Assembly (NCBI RefSeq): GCF_001898575.1
Contig: NZ_MKUD01000001.1
Location: 302,424 to 366,423 of the forward strand
From: Spirosoma sp. 48-14
GTDB taxonomy: Bacteria; Bacteroidota; Bacteroidia; Cytophagales; Spirosomataceae
Reading direction: 5' to 3'
Length of the DNA: 64,000 bases
The position numbers and the translations under genes were made by a program. The notes under the pieces are model-generated. The model had not been told where the DNA came from. It ran no database searches and saw only the letters and a program-made list of their open reading frames with translations. Below are positions 34,438 to 44,533 of this stretch, piece by piece (within the stretch, counting starts at the first letter, position 1; each line of letters starts with the position of its first letter).

Positions 34438-36531
34438 TTAAGGGATACGAACAATTATTTCTTCACTCAGTCGGCTTTGCCTTCCGGAAGCCAGTACCGT
34501 TTTGGCTACATAGGCATAACGGCCTTGGGGCAAAGACGTATCATAGATACCCGACCGGCTCGATTCGGCGGCCCCCACCTGTAGGAGTGGACCATTGTTC
34601 TGACTACGGTAAATGACGATGCGATAGGGTGCTGGGCTCTTCGTCCAGGTCAGGTAGGTAGCTTTTCGAGCTTCGTCGTAACGAGCCTGTATAACAGGCA
34701 TATCGACAAGATAAACCGACCCAATGGGCCGCCCCGTTCGGCTCGGCGAACGCTCTGATTCAAGACCACTGTTGTCCACGACCTGTACAGAATACGCGTA
34801 CGAATGGCCTTCCTGCACATTTTTGTCGAGGTATTCACGGGTCGATAACTCACTCCGATTAAACGTTTGTACCAAAACCCAGTTACTATTGATTTCGCGT
34901 CGGTAGAGCCGATAAGCTGCTACATCCTCACTTGGGCTGGTTTGCCAGCGTACCAGCACGTCGGTTTCGCGATTGACGATCTCGGTCACCAAAGGAGCCA
35001 CTGGCCGTACTACATCTGGCCGATTTACCGTTAACGGCTTTGAGAAAGCAGAATGGTTATAATGCTGATCGACAGCCACAACACGGTAAAAGATTTGCCT
35101 GGTTAGTGTTCGCAGCGTAATGGTATCCCGAAATACACTGTCTGTCAGGGTATAGTTTGTACGCTGCGAAAAGGCTTGATCGGGATTGTGGGCATAAAAT
35201 ACTTTGTAGCCCTGTATATCCCGCTCTGCGTTCCGGCGCCAGCGTAATGTCACATAGCCGACTCCTCTGGCCGTATCGACCCTGGCAATAAGGCCCGTTG
35301 GCGGATCAGGCGGGATACTGTCGCTCATGGTTACATAAGCGGGTATCGATGGGCGTTCATTTCCTGCTGTATCTACTGCCACAACGATATAGTGGTTTGT
35401 TCCGTTGAGGTCAGCGTCGAAGTCAGTGAATGTACGCTCTGTTTTAGGAAGCAAGGTTAGACCATTCCGTATCAACAAGCGTTTGTAGCTCCCGCGTAAT
35501 GCATTAGCCCGGCTTACATAAAAGCCCCGCAGATCGCCTTCGGCAGGTTCCTGTTTCCAACGTAGCAATACACGTTTTCCGCCAATATGACGTGCTGTTT
35601 CGACAAAAGGAGCAGCAGGCGGAGTCAGATCACGACCCATTCCTAAAATCACATAAGGACTGGTGATCCATTCACCAAAAGGGTTCATACCAACCAGCCG
35701 ATACGAATAGGGCCGGTAATTGGTCGATACTGAATCCTGAAAATTCATGACGGGTACCGACGCATCAGTATAGAGCAAAGGTGCTTTCGTTAGCCGATGA
35801 AACGTTTTACCATCGTCCGAACGCTCAATATGATACAGCACAAACTGCCGACTAATAAGTCGGGCTGGCCAGGATAACAGAACAGTCCGCTCCTGCCCTT
35901 CGGCTGTAAGCTGTGGAGGCACAGGTTGTTCAGATGGCCGATAGGTAGAAATCGTTACTATGGCTGTATCAGCATAACGTTTCTGAGCCACAGGGAGGAG
36001 CGGATATATGCGATAAACATACTGTTTGTTTCGTCGGGCCGATGGATCAATTAAACCAAGCCCAAGGCTTCGGGCAGTCTGATGCGACCGAAAAGCAGCT
36101 AATGAAACCATCAGATGCTGAAATGACTGCTGATTGGCATCCTGGCTACCCGTCCTGTCCGTTCCAATGGGCTTGGTATTGGTAAGAGCCTGTTGAGCGG
36201 CCAGGGCACCTACGTCGGTGCTCGGGTTGATCGACGATGGCAACAGCGGGCTGGCCGTTACGGGTGTAAACGGCGTTAATTGATTGTTGATCCGTTCTGC
36301 CCGTTCGATACGATACCCATACTGGCTATAAAGCTGCCAACGGGCCGGGCGAACAGGCATCCACAAAAGCCGAAGCGTATCGGAGCGATACTGATGCCAG
36401 GTTGCTAGTTGAACTACCGGCAGTTTCAGTTGTGATGGTCTTGCCTGCGCCAGTTTGTGCTGAGCAAGAACACCCTTCGATAAAAGGCATGCAAAGAGCA
36501 ATAGACGATAGGTATATTGAGCGTACATCAT
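34438..36531 (-). CDS. Exported fibronectin type III protein
   Basis: A 697-aa protein with a signal peptide (YRLLLFACLLSKGVLAQ). Four FN3-like domains are clear at roughly 205, 310, 415 and 515 (QPVPPQLTAEGQERTVLLSW, TPPAAPFVETARHIGGKRVL, SIPPDPPTGLIARVDTARGV, VRPVAPLVTEIVNRETDVLV), and a further degenerate one is probable near 600. The N-terminal 200 residues are less regular and hold LPVVQLATWHQYRSDTLRLLW, itself FN3-like. It ends without a T9SS tail. Domain style resembles the 1250-aa neighbour, which suggests they derive from or work with each other. Confidence 0.75.
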   Translation of the reverse strand: MMYAQYTYRLLLFACLLSKGVLAQHKLAQARPSQLKLPVVQLATWHQYRSDTLRLLWMPVRPARWQLYSQYGYRIERAERINNQLTPFTPVTASPLLPSSINPSTDVGALAAQQALTNTKPIGTDRTGSQDANQQSFQHLMVSLAAFRSHQTARSLGLGLIDPSARRNKQYVYRIYPLLPVAQKRYADTAIVTISTYRPSEQPVPPQLTAEGQERTVLLSWPARLISRQFVLYHIERSDDGKTFHRLTKAPLLYTDASVPVMNFQDSVSTNYRPYSYRLVGMNPFGEWITSPYVILGMGRDLTPPAAPFVETARHIGGKRVLLRWKQEPAEGDLRGFYVSRANALRGSYKRLLIRNGLTLLPKTERTFTDFDADLNGTNHYIVVAVDTAGNERPSIPAYVTMSDSIPPDPPTGLIARVDTARGVGYVTLRWRRNAERDIQGYKVFYAHNPDQAFSQRTNYTLTDSVFRDTITLRTLTRQIFYRVVAVDQHYNHSAFSKPLTVNRPDVVRPVAPLVTEIVNRETDVLVRWQTSPSEDVAAYRLYRREINSNWVLVQTFNRSELSTREYLDKNVQEGHSYAYSVQVVDNSGLESERSPSRTGRPIGSVYLVDMPVIQARYDEARKATYLTWTKSPAPYRIVIYRSQNNGPLLQVGAAESSRSGIYDTSLPQGRYAYVAKTVLASGRQSRLSEEIIVRIP

Positions 36532-36546
36532 AAATGCTGATGATTT

Positions 36547-39500
36547 TTATCTGATTGTATTTACGGTAGTAGCCGCCCGATTTATAGTAGTAGCTGCCCG
36601 ACTAACCGTTTGCTGAGTAGTAACTATAGCCTGATTAAGGCGCTGTTGAGCATTCTCGTAACCTTCGTAATTGATGGTCAATGGCGTTGCGGTAAGGCCA
36701 TCACGTTTATTGTAGACATTGATTCCGTCGGTAACCTTAACCCAATATTCCAGGCTAGGATAGCTATAGGTTAGTCGAACCGTGTAGTTTTCGGCAGGAG
36801 GGTCCACCAACTCAATACCAACCTCCTGAGCAACTTCTCGTAGATACTGATTAAACTCGAAGCCTACTATCAAGCGATTGCTACTTGTTCTGAAGCTAGC
36901 CCGGGGGGGCAAGGCGGGATCATTGCCCAGTATTCGCAAACTATTTTCGATAATGACTCTACGAGACAGATTTTCGGAAGTGCTACCACTCTGATTTACA
37001 AGCTGAGCCTTTTTCTGTTCAAACAGCGTACGAACTTGCTGATACCAGGGGGTATTGGCTAGGACTCTGGCTTCAATAGCCGGTTGAAGCCAATCTCGAC
37101 CATCGCTTATGAGTGGGTTACCAGGCCCGATATCGATGGAATCCCAGCCCTCGTCCGATGAAAAAATCGATGTCATACTCCAGTTACCGTTTGATCGAAA
37201 AGGGCTTACACGAGTGGCTGCTATTTTCTCGGCAAACGTGCTGTATTTACTGGTACTGAAGCTGTATTCGTAAATTCGTATAGCCTTTTCCTGTAAGGTT
37301 GGAGACGAGTTTCCGGCAGCAATCTGTCCATTTACCCCGAGCCCTTGCCCTGTATTGGCTAACCCCGCCTGCTGAACGATCAATCGAGGAGTCGCTATTT
37401 TCCAGAACTCCAATCGTAAGGCCCGGCTTGTGGGTAATTGGGGTAGTTTAAACACCAGCGCCCCCCGGTTATTGGGCATAGATCGTACTTCGAAAGAGAC
37501 TTCACCTAGCAGCGTTTCGCCATCCTTAATTCGTACCACATTTTTTCGTGTGTACTGACTGCTATGCAGATCGGCAAATAGCTGATTTATCTCAAAATGG
37601 CTATGATTCAGCAGCACAAACCGTTCATCATTACTACCCTCGTTGGGCAGATAGAACCGTTGTCCGGCAGCCGGATAACTAAAAAGTACATCCGCAGCCG
37701 ATACATGGTAATCCGTTTCTCGTATTGTGAGCGATACGATCTGTTCATTATAAAATTCGGTGTCACGCCAGTCGTTACGACCGGGGCCTGTTTTATCCTG
37801 TACGACAAACCGAACTTTAAACCTGACGAGTCCACCCGCAATCAGACGTTGATTGGCGTCGGGCGTAAATACATATTCATTTTCGCTAAGACGCTCCGTA
37901 ACGGTAAGTGGAATTGCGGAACCATTAGCACGAGAAAGTGTATAGGATTTTAGCGACCACCGCCGTCTGGCAACCTGTTGAGTTCGGGGGTTGTACCACT
38001 CAAAGTATTGGTAAATAGGCTTATTGAGCCGAACAATGATAGGCTGACCACTCTCGATAGAATCACCAGGCATAACCTGCGAAATGATCGGATCAGTACC
38101 AGCGCTACGATTTTCGTCGATTGCTCCCGGACTGCACGGAGTTCCTGCCTTAAAAGGGAATTGCGTTACGGCAGGAGTTCCATCACTGTTTTCATCATCT
38201 AAAACGGCATCAACGGCTAAGCCCAATCCCCAAAAAATACCATAAGCTGCGTTTTGGATAGTGCTATTGGTAAGCTCTATTTTACCATCGATCCAGCTTG
38301 GATTAGGCCCACCAAAGTCAGCTATAAACTTCGCATTGACTTTAACAATGTCATACAGTTTATCATTAAAATTAAACTGAAGCGAGCCATCAGCATAGGC
38401 AAATGCCTGCCCACGCCCATAGAAGTTGTTGATTCCAAAAGTGCCTCCCGATCCAACGCACGAAGCGGCACCAGTATAGCGTAACAAAGCCGCATCAAAG
38501 CCTGCACTTACGTTCACTCCGGCACGGAATCCCAAAAACCAGTCGGTCTGGAAACCCCCGCCAATCCAGCCACCAAACGCAATGCCTCCGTGTGTCAGGC
38601 TAGGGTCGGGACGACCACCCCTCGTACGATTCAACTCGGCCCGAATGTCGGGCGGTATTTTGAAATAATTGCCTTTATCGGGTGGTAGCGGAGGCAATCC
38701 ATATAGGCCATAGCTTCCCATGGCAAAATACATACCAGCACTGCCCAATCCTACATCGATACCAGGTATCATCAGGCTCACTTCCGAATAAAGGGGCATA
38801 CTCTGGAGTAATCCACCGGGGTCACCATGATTGGTTGGTGACCAGGGGTTTCCATTGAAAATATACCAATCATCGGCACCCAGATATAACGCTACCTTAC
38901 CGGCCAGAAAAGGCTCATTCGATGCGGCAGGTTGCCCTTCTATAGCTACTGTGCTGGCAGAACCAACCAGTACATTGGCTACATTGATGTACACCCGAGC
39001 AGTACCCGTCAGTTTTTTATTAACAATGTCATACATCAACCCCAGTTTTCCACGCAGCATCATCCCATCGTTGATTACCGAAAGAAAGGCGGTCTGGGGT
39101 GGTTTAATAAAGTCCATAAACCCACCTACAGCCAGGGAGTTAACCCCACCATGGTTATTTATACTTGCCAACATTCCCATACCTCCATTGAAACCCCAGC
39201 CTCCTGCTGCCACATCTGCACATGTCAAACCGAACATTACCTGCATAGCCCCTTCCTTGGGAACAAGCGGAAAAGCACTTAGTGGGCTACTGGAATTACA
39301 AGACCCTGCACTAGCAAAACGGTCGACCACCGCATCAATTGGTGGCAGATTGGGGTTGTTGGCACGTAAGGCCATATTGAGTGAAAGCCCTCCGATAAAA
39401 CCCGTAATTTTCAGGTATTGCCCTAGCATAAGCTGCAATCCGCCCAGATAGCCATCTATCGAAAAGTAGGTATATCGTTGGGTTGGATCGTCGGTCCGAA

Positions 39501-42500
39501 GGGCTTTGCCAAAAATAGCGCCTACACTTCCTTCTACGTTCAGGCCTACACCTAGCCTGAAGGCAACACACCCCCGAAAACCATTGCCATACGTCGCATC
39601 ATTTTCAATAAATTCCAGACTGCCCGATACATGGCAAACGCTTACATCAACATTAATCCGAATCGCTTTGAGAGCCAGTTGAATACTATCTATCCGGGGA
39701 GATCCGTTGGTCAACGACACTTTACCCGTCAGTTCAAGCGTTGTACCAGCTCCAAAGCCCCAGCTCTCGTTGCTTGTTTGTTGTCCATTGCACCCTCCTA
39801 CCAGCATTACGTCGATAGCAAACTGCAAACCACAGCGAGCTCCTCCGGCAGCATCGAATTTCCCATCGAACAACGGAGCAATCTGGCTGATTTCAACATT
39901 GAACCCATTGAATTTATGACCGCATACGTTTCGCTGGGGAGTGGCACTGGCGGTATTACCCACAGCAGACGTTAGAGAAACGACAAACGAGCTTTTGTCG
40001 AAACCCGTGTCCGAATCATATTTTAGCCCCGTGAATGACAGTGCCTGAAAGCTCACATCTTTCTCTGGGTCTTCGATGGTCCAGTTTCCATTCAGATTGG
40101 CCACCAACCTCGCCTTTAGTGTCGTATTGGGGTAGTTTTTCGGGGTAAATGAGCACTCAATTGTAGAGCCCGCTGTCAATGAAAACCTGGATTTGAATGC
40201 TGCTGCCCGGATTGAGACCCGCTCATCAACCAGCACATCAATCTGAAGTTTACGGGTAGGGTCGGTTGCACTCACCGTTGGAAAATAGGCCCGATAGCTA
40301 AAAGGGTCATCAAATAGCGGAAAACGTAGCTTACCCACCAACGCAGGTGGCTGAAACTGATTATTTTCCATGCTCATCCGCAATGTATCGATGGAAAACT
40401 GCCACCCTGCCAAACTTCCTGCCGAATCGCCCTCAAGTTGTAACAGATTGGCCATGTAAGCAGTAAAAGATACGCCCCCATTGAAACCTATTTTCATCCC
40501 TTTGAAGCCGGCCGTAAGCGAATGGCGGGATACCGATTGCAGGGTTGCAGGAAGACCCACGCTTACGTTACCGGCATATAACCCCGTCCAGGTATTAATT
40601 TCAGCCGCGCTATTACCAGGACGTTCGGCAGCAGTCAGAACCATCGTTTCCGGATTACGGCTCGACGACAGATCAAGCGCGACGTCGGATAACGAAAACG
40701 TCCAGGAAGAGTCGGCTGTGAAGAAAAAAGGGGTTACGTTTGCCGACAATAATACATCCTGAAAATTACTGAATGAGGCCCCGAACGTAGCTTTTACAAA
40801 CTGGCTACCCGCTGATGTGGCTGGTGAATTAGCTGTTTGACGGCTGACCGGACGAATAAAGTCGTACTTGAGGGTAACTTCACCGACCAGATTGATTCGT
40901 TGAAATGTCCAGTTACAGCCAAGCGAAATACTGGTTGATCTATTCGAAACACTACTGGAAGTAATACTGGTTTCTGCCCCCTTAAAGGCCAGCTCATAGG
41001 TAGGATTCGATTCGATTGTCAGATCGCTACCGAGATAAAACGTAGTGCTATCGGCCGATAATCCTTTGGGAGACAAACACACCTGTTTAGCACCAAAATA
41101 TAACGGCTGGAGATCGCCCATACGCGGTGTTTGCAGAATCAGATTAATGTGGGCTCTGTCGGGCAGAAACGTCATACCGAATACCCCTACTCGGAGGGGG
41201 TCGTCGCCAACATGGGTAGCTATACCAAAAGGAAGACTAATAGCCTCATCGCTGGTAAGCTGATCCAGAAACCGACTGGCGCTTTGTAGCCCATCGAACA
41301 CATCGCGAACAACGGGCAACGTACTGTAATCGATCCGAACATGCACAGCATCGCCAAATGAGGCCCGAATCTCCCCAGGAATGAAACCCGCATCTTCGAT
41401 AGCTTCGGCCTGCCCACCAACGGCCGTCAGCAGGCCATTGATCCGACGAATTTCAAGATTTGTAAATCGTACGCGCACACGGCCCATTAGCCCATTATTG
41501 CTAATTTTTATGCTCCCCTCACCGCTATATTTTCCACCAGTGGGGGTTACATTCCCCTTAACCTTAATTCGGAAATACCCCATCTTGATCCGTGTTTCGT
41601 CGGTTAAGGGCTGGCTGTATACCTCCCCCTGTGTAGTGGCCACTGTAGCCGAGGTAGAACAGGCGCAATCGGGGATTACGGCGTCAAAATCATTGTCTGG
41701 ATTAACAACTGCGACAGACTGATCGTTAACTAACGCTCGCCCATATACGAACACACAAACGGGGCTAAATCCTTTGTTTGGAAGATCGACCTGATGCCCC
41801 ATCTGGTTTTCGACCCGCACTGAAACCCCATAGCGATAGCCGAGCTGTAGCCCTGCCGTTATGCCCTGACGTGGTGCGAAATGTTGTGGCAGTAAATTCT
41901 CCTGAAACCAATATCCAACAATAGCTCCTGTAAATTCTTTTCGAACGACTATATCCGATGCATCGGGGTTGTCCTGCAAAGCCTGTAATACCTGATTGGC
42001 ATCACGCGTATCGTTTGGGAGCAGTTCAACGACGTAGAGTGTAAATTTATAATTACCATTGACCACCTGACCGGGGGGAACCATCCAGTCCCAGGAAATG
42101 GGCAATTGCCAGGCAGTTAGAGCAGGATCAAAGGGTTGTAATGTATCAGGACAGGGTACATTATTGATCGACCTCAGTTGGGGAGACACCCAGGCATTAA
42201 AATCAAGAAATACGGAATTGCACGTTCGAATATCAATCAATTGCTGGTTCAGATTAACCGGAATGGTAGTAACGCAGAGTTCATACCTACCATCTGGTAT
42301 GATCGTTTCAGGGTTATTAGCATAAAACTCAACCAGCGTTTTTTCCTGACCATCCTGAAGCGTAACCGTGAATTGACTGACCGACAACTGAGCGACTAAC
42401 TCCTCGGCTGTTTTCTGCACAAGTTCGTTTGGCGACAGTGTAAGGGGAAGAACGTCCTGATTGGATCGAATAGAGAAAGAGCTTGTCGAATGTTTTAGTA

Positions 42501-42711
42501 GAACCTGAAACTTTACGTCGATCTGTTGATTGGTTCGGTTTCGTATAGTAGTGGTTACCTCATTGAATGCCCGTTGCACATCTACCAACAGCGCCCGATA
42601 TGCGCTTGGAGGTGGGCTAACACTCACATCAACCAATTTCTGGGCATGCCCGGAAATACCAATCAGGCAAAGCAGAAGCCCCATGAGGTACTGTTTGTAA
42701 AGACGGATCAT
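36547..42711 (-). CDS. Giant (2054-aa) exported protein, TANFOR-like N-terminus
   Basis: One open frame of 2054 aa with a signal peptide (YLMGLLLCLIGISGHAQ). The first 330 residues (IPDGRYELCVTTIPVN, CNSVFLDFNAWVSPQLRS, NYKFTLYVVELLPNDT, GYRYGVSVRVENQMGHQ) recall the TANFOR-type domain of giant Bacteroidota exported proteins, from memory and unverified. A long beta-rich body follows, with many Ser/Thr/Asn residues and repeated G-x-hydrophobic strands (TWTGLYAGNVSVGLPATLQS). Around 1050-1500 it is Gly-rich and barrel- or helix-like (GFGAGTTLELTGKVSLTNG, GGIAFGGWIGGGFQTDWFLG). Near residue 1580 is an Ig-like module (PVITSV-type strands: PIISQVMPGDSIESGQPIIV). The end is a Thr/Ala-rich helix. 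No enzyme motif or T9SS tail was recognised. Confidence 0.65.
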   Translation of the reverse strand: MIRLYKQYLMGLLLCLIGISGHAQKLVDVSVSPPPSAYRALLVDVQRAFNEVTTTIRNRTNQQIDVKFQVLLKHSTSSFSIRSNQDVLPLTLSPNELVQKTAEELVAQLSVSQFTVTLQDGQEKTLVEFYANNPETIIPDGRYELCVTTIPVNLNQQLIDIRTCNSVFLDFNAWVSPQLRSINNVPCPDTLQPFDPALTAWQLPISWDWMVPPGQVVNGNYKFTLYVVELLPNDTRDANQVLQALQDNPDASDIVVRKEFTGAIVGYWFQENLLPQHFAPRQGITAGLQLGYRYGVSVRVENQMGHQVDLPNKGFSPVCVFVYGRALVNDQSVAVVNPDNDFDAVIPDCACSTSATVATTQGEVYSQPLTDETRIKMGYFRIKVKGNVTPTGGKYSGEGSIKISNNGLMGRVRVRFTNLEIRRINGLLTAVGGQAEAIEDAGFIPGEIRASFGDAVHVRIDYSTLPVVRDVFDGLQSASRFLDQLTSDEAISLPFGIATHVGDDPLRVGVFGMTFLPDRAHINLILQTPRMGDLQPLYFGAKQVCLSPKGLSADSTTFYLGSDLTIESNPTYELAFKGAETSITSSSVSNRSTSISLGCNWTFQRINLVGEVTLKYDFIRPVSRQTANSPATSAGSQFVKATFGASFSNFQDVLLSANVTPFFFTADSSWTFSLSDVALDLSSSRNPETMVLTAAERPGNSAAEINTWTGLYAGNVSVGLPATLQSVSRHSLTAGFKGMKIGFNGGVSFTAYMANLLQLEGDSAGSLAGWQFSIDTLRMSMENNQFQPPALVGKLRFPLFDDPFSYRAYFPTVSATDPTRKLQIDVLVDERVSIRAAAFKSRFSLTAGSTIECSFTPKNYPNTTLKARLVANLNGNWTIEDPEKDVSFQALSFTGLKYDSDTGFDKSSFVVSLTSAVGNTASATPQRNVCGHKFNGFNVEISQIAPLFDGKFDAAGGARCGLQFAIDVMLVGGCNGQQTSNESWGFGAGTTLELTGKVSLTNGSPRIDSIQLALKAIRINVDVSVCHVSGSLEFIENDATYGNGFRGCVAFRLGVGLNVEGSVGAIFGKALRTDDPTQRYTYFSIDGYLGGLQLMLGQYLKITGFIGGLSLNMALRANNPNLPPIDAVVDRFASAGSCNSSSPLSAFPLVPKEGAMQVMFGLTCADVAAGGWGFNGGMGMLASINNHGGVNSLAVGGFMDFIKPPQTAFLSVINDGMMLRGKLGLMYDIVNKKLTGTARVYINVANVLVGSASTVAIEGQPAASNEPFLAGKVALYLGADDWYIFNGNPWSPTNHGDPGGLLQSMPLYSEVSLMIPGIDVGLGSAGMYFAMGSYGLYGLPPLPPDKGNYFKIPPDIRAELNRTRGGRPDPSLTHGGIAFGGWIGGGFQTDWFLGFRAGVNVSAGFDAALLRYTGAASCVGSGGTFGINNFYGRGQAFAYADGSLQFNFNDKLYDIVKVNAKFIADFGGPNPSWIDGKIELTNSTIQNAAYGIFWGLGLAVDAVLDDENSDGTPAVTQFPFKAGTPCSPGAIDENRSAGTDPIISQVMPGDSIESGQPIIVRLNKPIYQYFEWYNPRTQQVARRRWSLKSYTLSRANGSAIPLTVTERLSENEYVFTPDANQRLIAGGLVRFKVRFVVQDKTGPGRNDWRDTEFYNEQIVSLTIRETDYHVSAADVLFSYPAAGQRFYLPNEGSNDERFVLLNHSHFEINQLFADLHSSQYTRKNVVRIKDGETLLGEVSFEVRSMPNNRGALVFKLPQLPTSRALRLEFWKIATPRLIVQQAGLANTGQGLGVNGQIAAGNSSPTLQEKAIRIYEYSFSTSKYSTFAEKIAATRVSPFRSNGNWSMTSIFSSDEGWDSIDIGPGNPLISDGRDWLQPAIEARVLANTPWYQQVRTLFEQKKAQLVNQSGSTSENLSRRVIIENSLRILGNDPALPPRASFRTSSNRLIVGFEFNQYLREVAQEVGIELVDPPAENYTVRLTYSYPSLEYWVKVTDGINVYNKRDGLTATPLTINYEGYENAQQRLNQAIVTTQQTVSRAATTINRAATTVNTIR

Positions 42712-42723
42712 GGAATAAGTGTT

Positions 42724-44445
42724 TTAGAAGCTGATTCCGTAAAGCAGATTACCACGTAATTCGGCGAAAGTCCGAAACTGGAGCCCGTCGGCCTGGAACC
42801 CATACTGGTTGTAGACATAAAATCCATTAACTGTCAGGTTCTGTTTCCCCTGTCGAATGGCAACACTTAGTCCGGTACTAATGAATTGCCCATCGGCCTG
42901 TCCGTTGGCGGTACGTTTCTGATTAGAATGATTGAGCGTAGTTCGTAACTTGCCATTGAACCACTGACGGCCCAGGTTGAGTGCTATGCCTACATTAGCG
43001 ATGTTCCGTCCAAACGATTCAATTGCCACATAACTACCCGAAATAGCAGCATTGATATGTTGAACAGGCCAGGTTAGATTGTAGGTTAAAGAAGCCAATT
43101 CAGATGATGCCGCCGTATATTGCCGCGTGTATTGATTTTGGTCATTCGTATTCTGATATGTACCAGACAAGGTTAGCCCGTGACTCATTTGCCGGTTACT
43201 GAGTCGATAAGCAACACTACCCGTATACGACGCATTGATTACACTAACCGCCAGTGAGTCGTTGAACGCATCCCCAAATCCTCGAAACTGCCCTAAACCA
43301 AAGTTCGAATAACCTAGATTGACCTGTAGGGCAGGAGCAGGAATAAAACTCAGAGCAGCACTCCCAACGGTTCGATGGGTTGTAAAGCCCCGCAGCCCGC
43401 TGAGGTTATCACGCGATACACCATACGAACCACTCAAATTCAAGCGTCCCGCCAAAAACGAATAGCGAGGATTGATCGTAATCTGCTCCAGGTCATTCTG
43501 AAAGAAATAAGAGCCTAGTGATTGATAGTCAGGATCGATACGCTGATAAACTAACCCGATGCCGCCTTGGCGTAATTGATAATTGGCAGCAACCTGGCCA
43601 GCCGTAAAAAAAGCCGTCGATTCATTGATCCATATCAGTTTATCAAGTCCCTGAATCGTAAATCTGGAGTTGCCACGGCTCAGCAGCAGATTACGGGTAA
43701 GCAAACTGGCCCCAAGGTCAATGTCGAAAGTCAGTTTATGTTTCCAGAAACCAAACTGACTATGGATACCAGCCGCTATATTTTCCATGGGCGTAACTAA
43801 CGATTGACGTGAGGGAGCCTGAATAGAGTTGATATCGTCTGTTGCTTTAAAGAAAGTCATGTCCACATAGTCACCAGGCTTTCCATAACCCAGCTTCAGG
43901 CCATACCCTACCCTTCGGTATGTTGGCCGAACATACTGGTTACGTCCTTCAAGAACTACCGTATCCTCATTGACTGCCCGGTTGAATCGTCCGTATACAG
44001 CGCCAATTCGCCAACGTCCCGGCGTTAACTCTACACCTGTACCCCAAAAGTTAGCCCCGCCCAGTGTGTAGTTCGAGAACCGAATATTCCGATAGCCCAG
44101 ATGTAGCTTCGCCCATTTATAATAGGGGGATACACCGTACTGATTGAATGGCTGAGAAAACCGGCGTTCCTGCTCACTCACCACCAGCGAAAAGGGCATG
44201 GCAACCCCATAGACGGTAATGATCGGCGATCCAGACAAATACCACGATACTGGTTGACGCCTATTCGTAATTCCGTTCGCCTGATAGAAGGTCAGACCTG
44301 CCGATAGAGATCCTCGTATACTAAAGGGCTTCTGCTGATGTAAGCCTTGCAAGTTCTGCCCCTGTACATATATGGAACTCCCCACAAAACAGAGTGTCAG
44401 CAAAAGAAGAGCCCGGATAATGCCTCTAATGAATGGTAAGAGCAT
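42724..44445 (-). CDS. Outer-membrane beta-barrel-like protein, first gene of the six-gene cluster
   Basis: A 573-aa protein with a signal peptide (ALLLLTLCFVGSSIYVQGQ). Nearly all the rest consists of amphipathic strands of alternating polar and aromatic/aliphatic residues with short turns: FSIRGSLSAGLTFYQANG, KWAKLHLGYRNIRFSNY, GYGLKLGYGKPGDYVDMTFF, NLTVNGFYVYNQYGFQ. It ends GNLLYGISF, a C-terminal aromatic strand as in barrels. This suggests a 20 or more strand outer-membrane barrel that could export or anchor the downstream giant proteins. I do not recognise a named family. It lies 12 nt from the giant gene. Confidence 0.65.
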   Translation of the reverse strand: MLLPFIRGIIRALLLLTLCFVGSSIYVQGQNLQGLHQQKPFSIRGSLSAGLTFYQANGITNRRQPVSWYLSGSPIITVYGVAMPFSLVVSEQERRFSQPFNQYGVSPYYKWAKLHLGYRNIRFSNYTLGGANFWGTGVELTPGRWRIGAVYGRFNRAVNEDTVVLEGRNQYVRPTYRRVGYGLKLGYGKPGDYVDMTFFKATDDINSIQAPSRQSLVTPMENIAAGIHSQFGFWKHKLTFDIDLGASLLTRNLLLSRGNSRFTIQGLDKLIWINESTAFFTAGQVAANYQLRQGGIGLVYQRIDPDYQSLGSYFFQNDLEQITINPRYSFLAGRLNLSGSYGVSRDNLSGLRGFTTHRTVGSAALSFIPAPALQVNLGYSNFGLGQFRGFGDAFNDSLAVSVINASYTGSVAYRLSNRQMSHGLTLSGTYQNTNDQNQYTRQYTAASSELASLTYNLTWPVQHINAAISGSYVAIESFGRNIANVGIALNLGRQWFNGKLRTTLNHSNQKRTANGQADGQFISTGLSVAIRQGKQNLTVNGFYVYNQYGFQADGLQFRTFAELRGNLLYGISF

Positions 44446-44533
44446 GTGAAAAGGTAATTTTATATCCTACATTTCTGCCGTTAGACTCATGTTAGGGACC
44501 ATGTAAGGCTTGAGTTTTTGTTACCCAATTGTC

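Noticed and set aside
38831..39451. 206-aa open frame opposite the giant 2054-aa gene
   Set aside because: The opposite-strand frame lies fully within a long coding gene; its composition mirrors that gene and it shows no recognisable motif.
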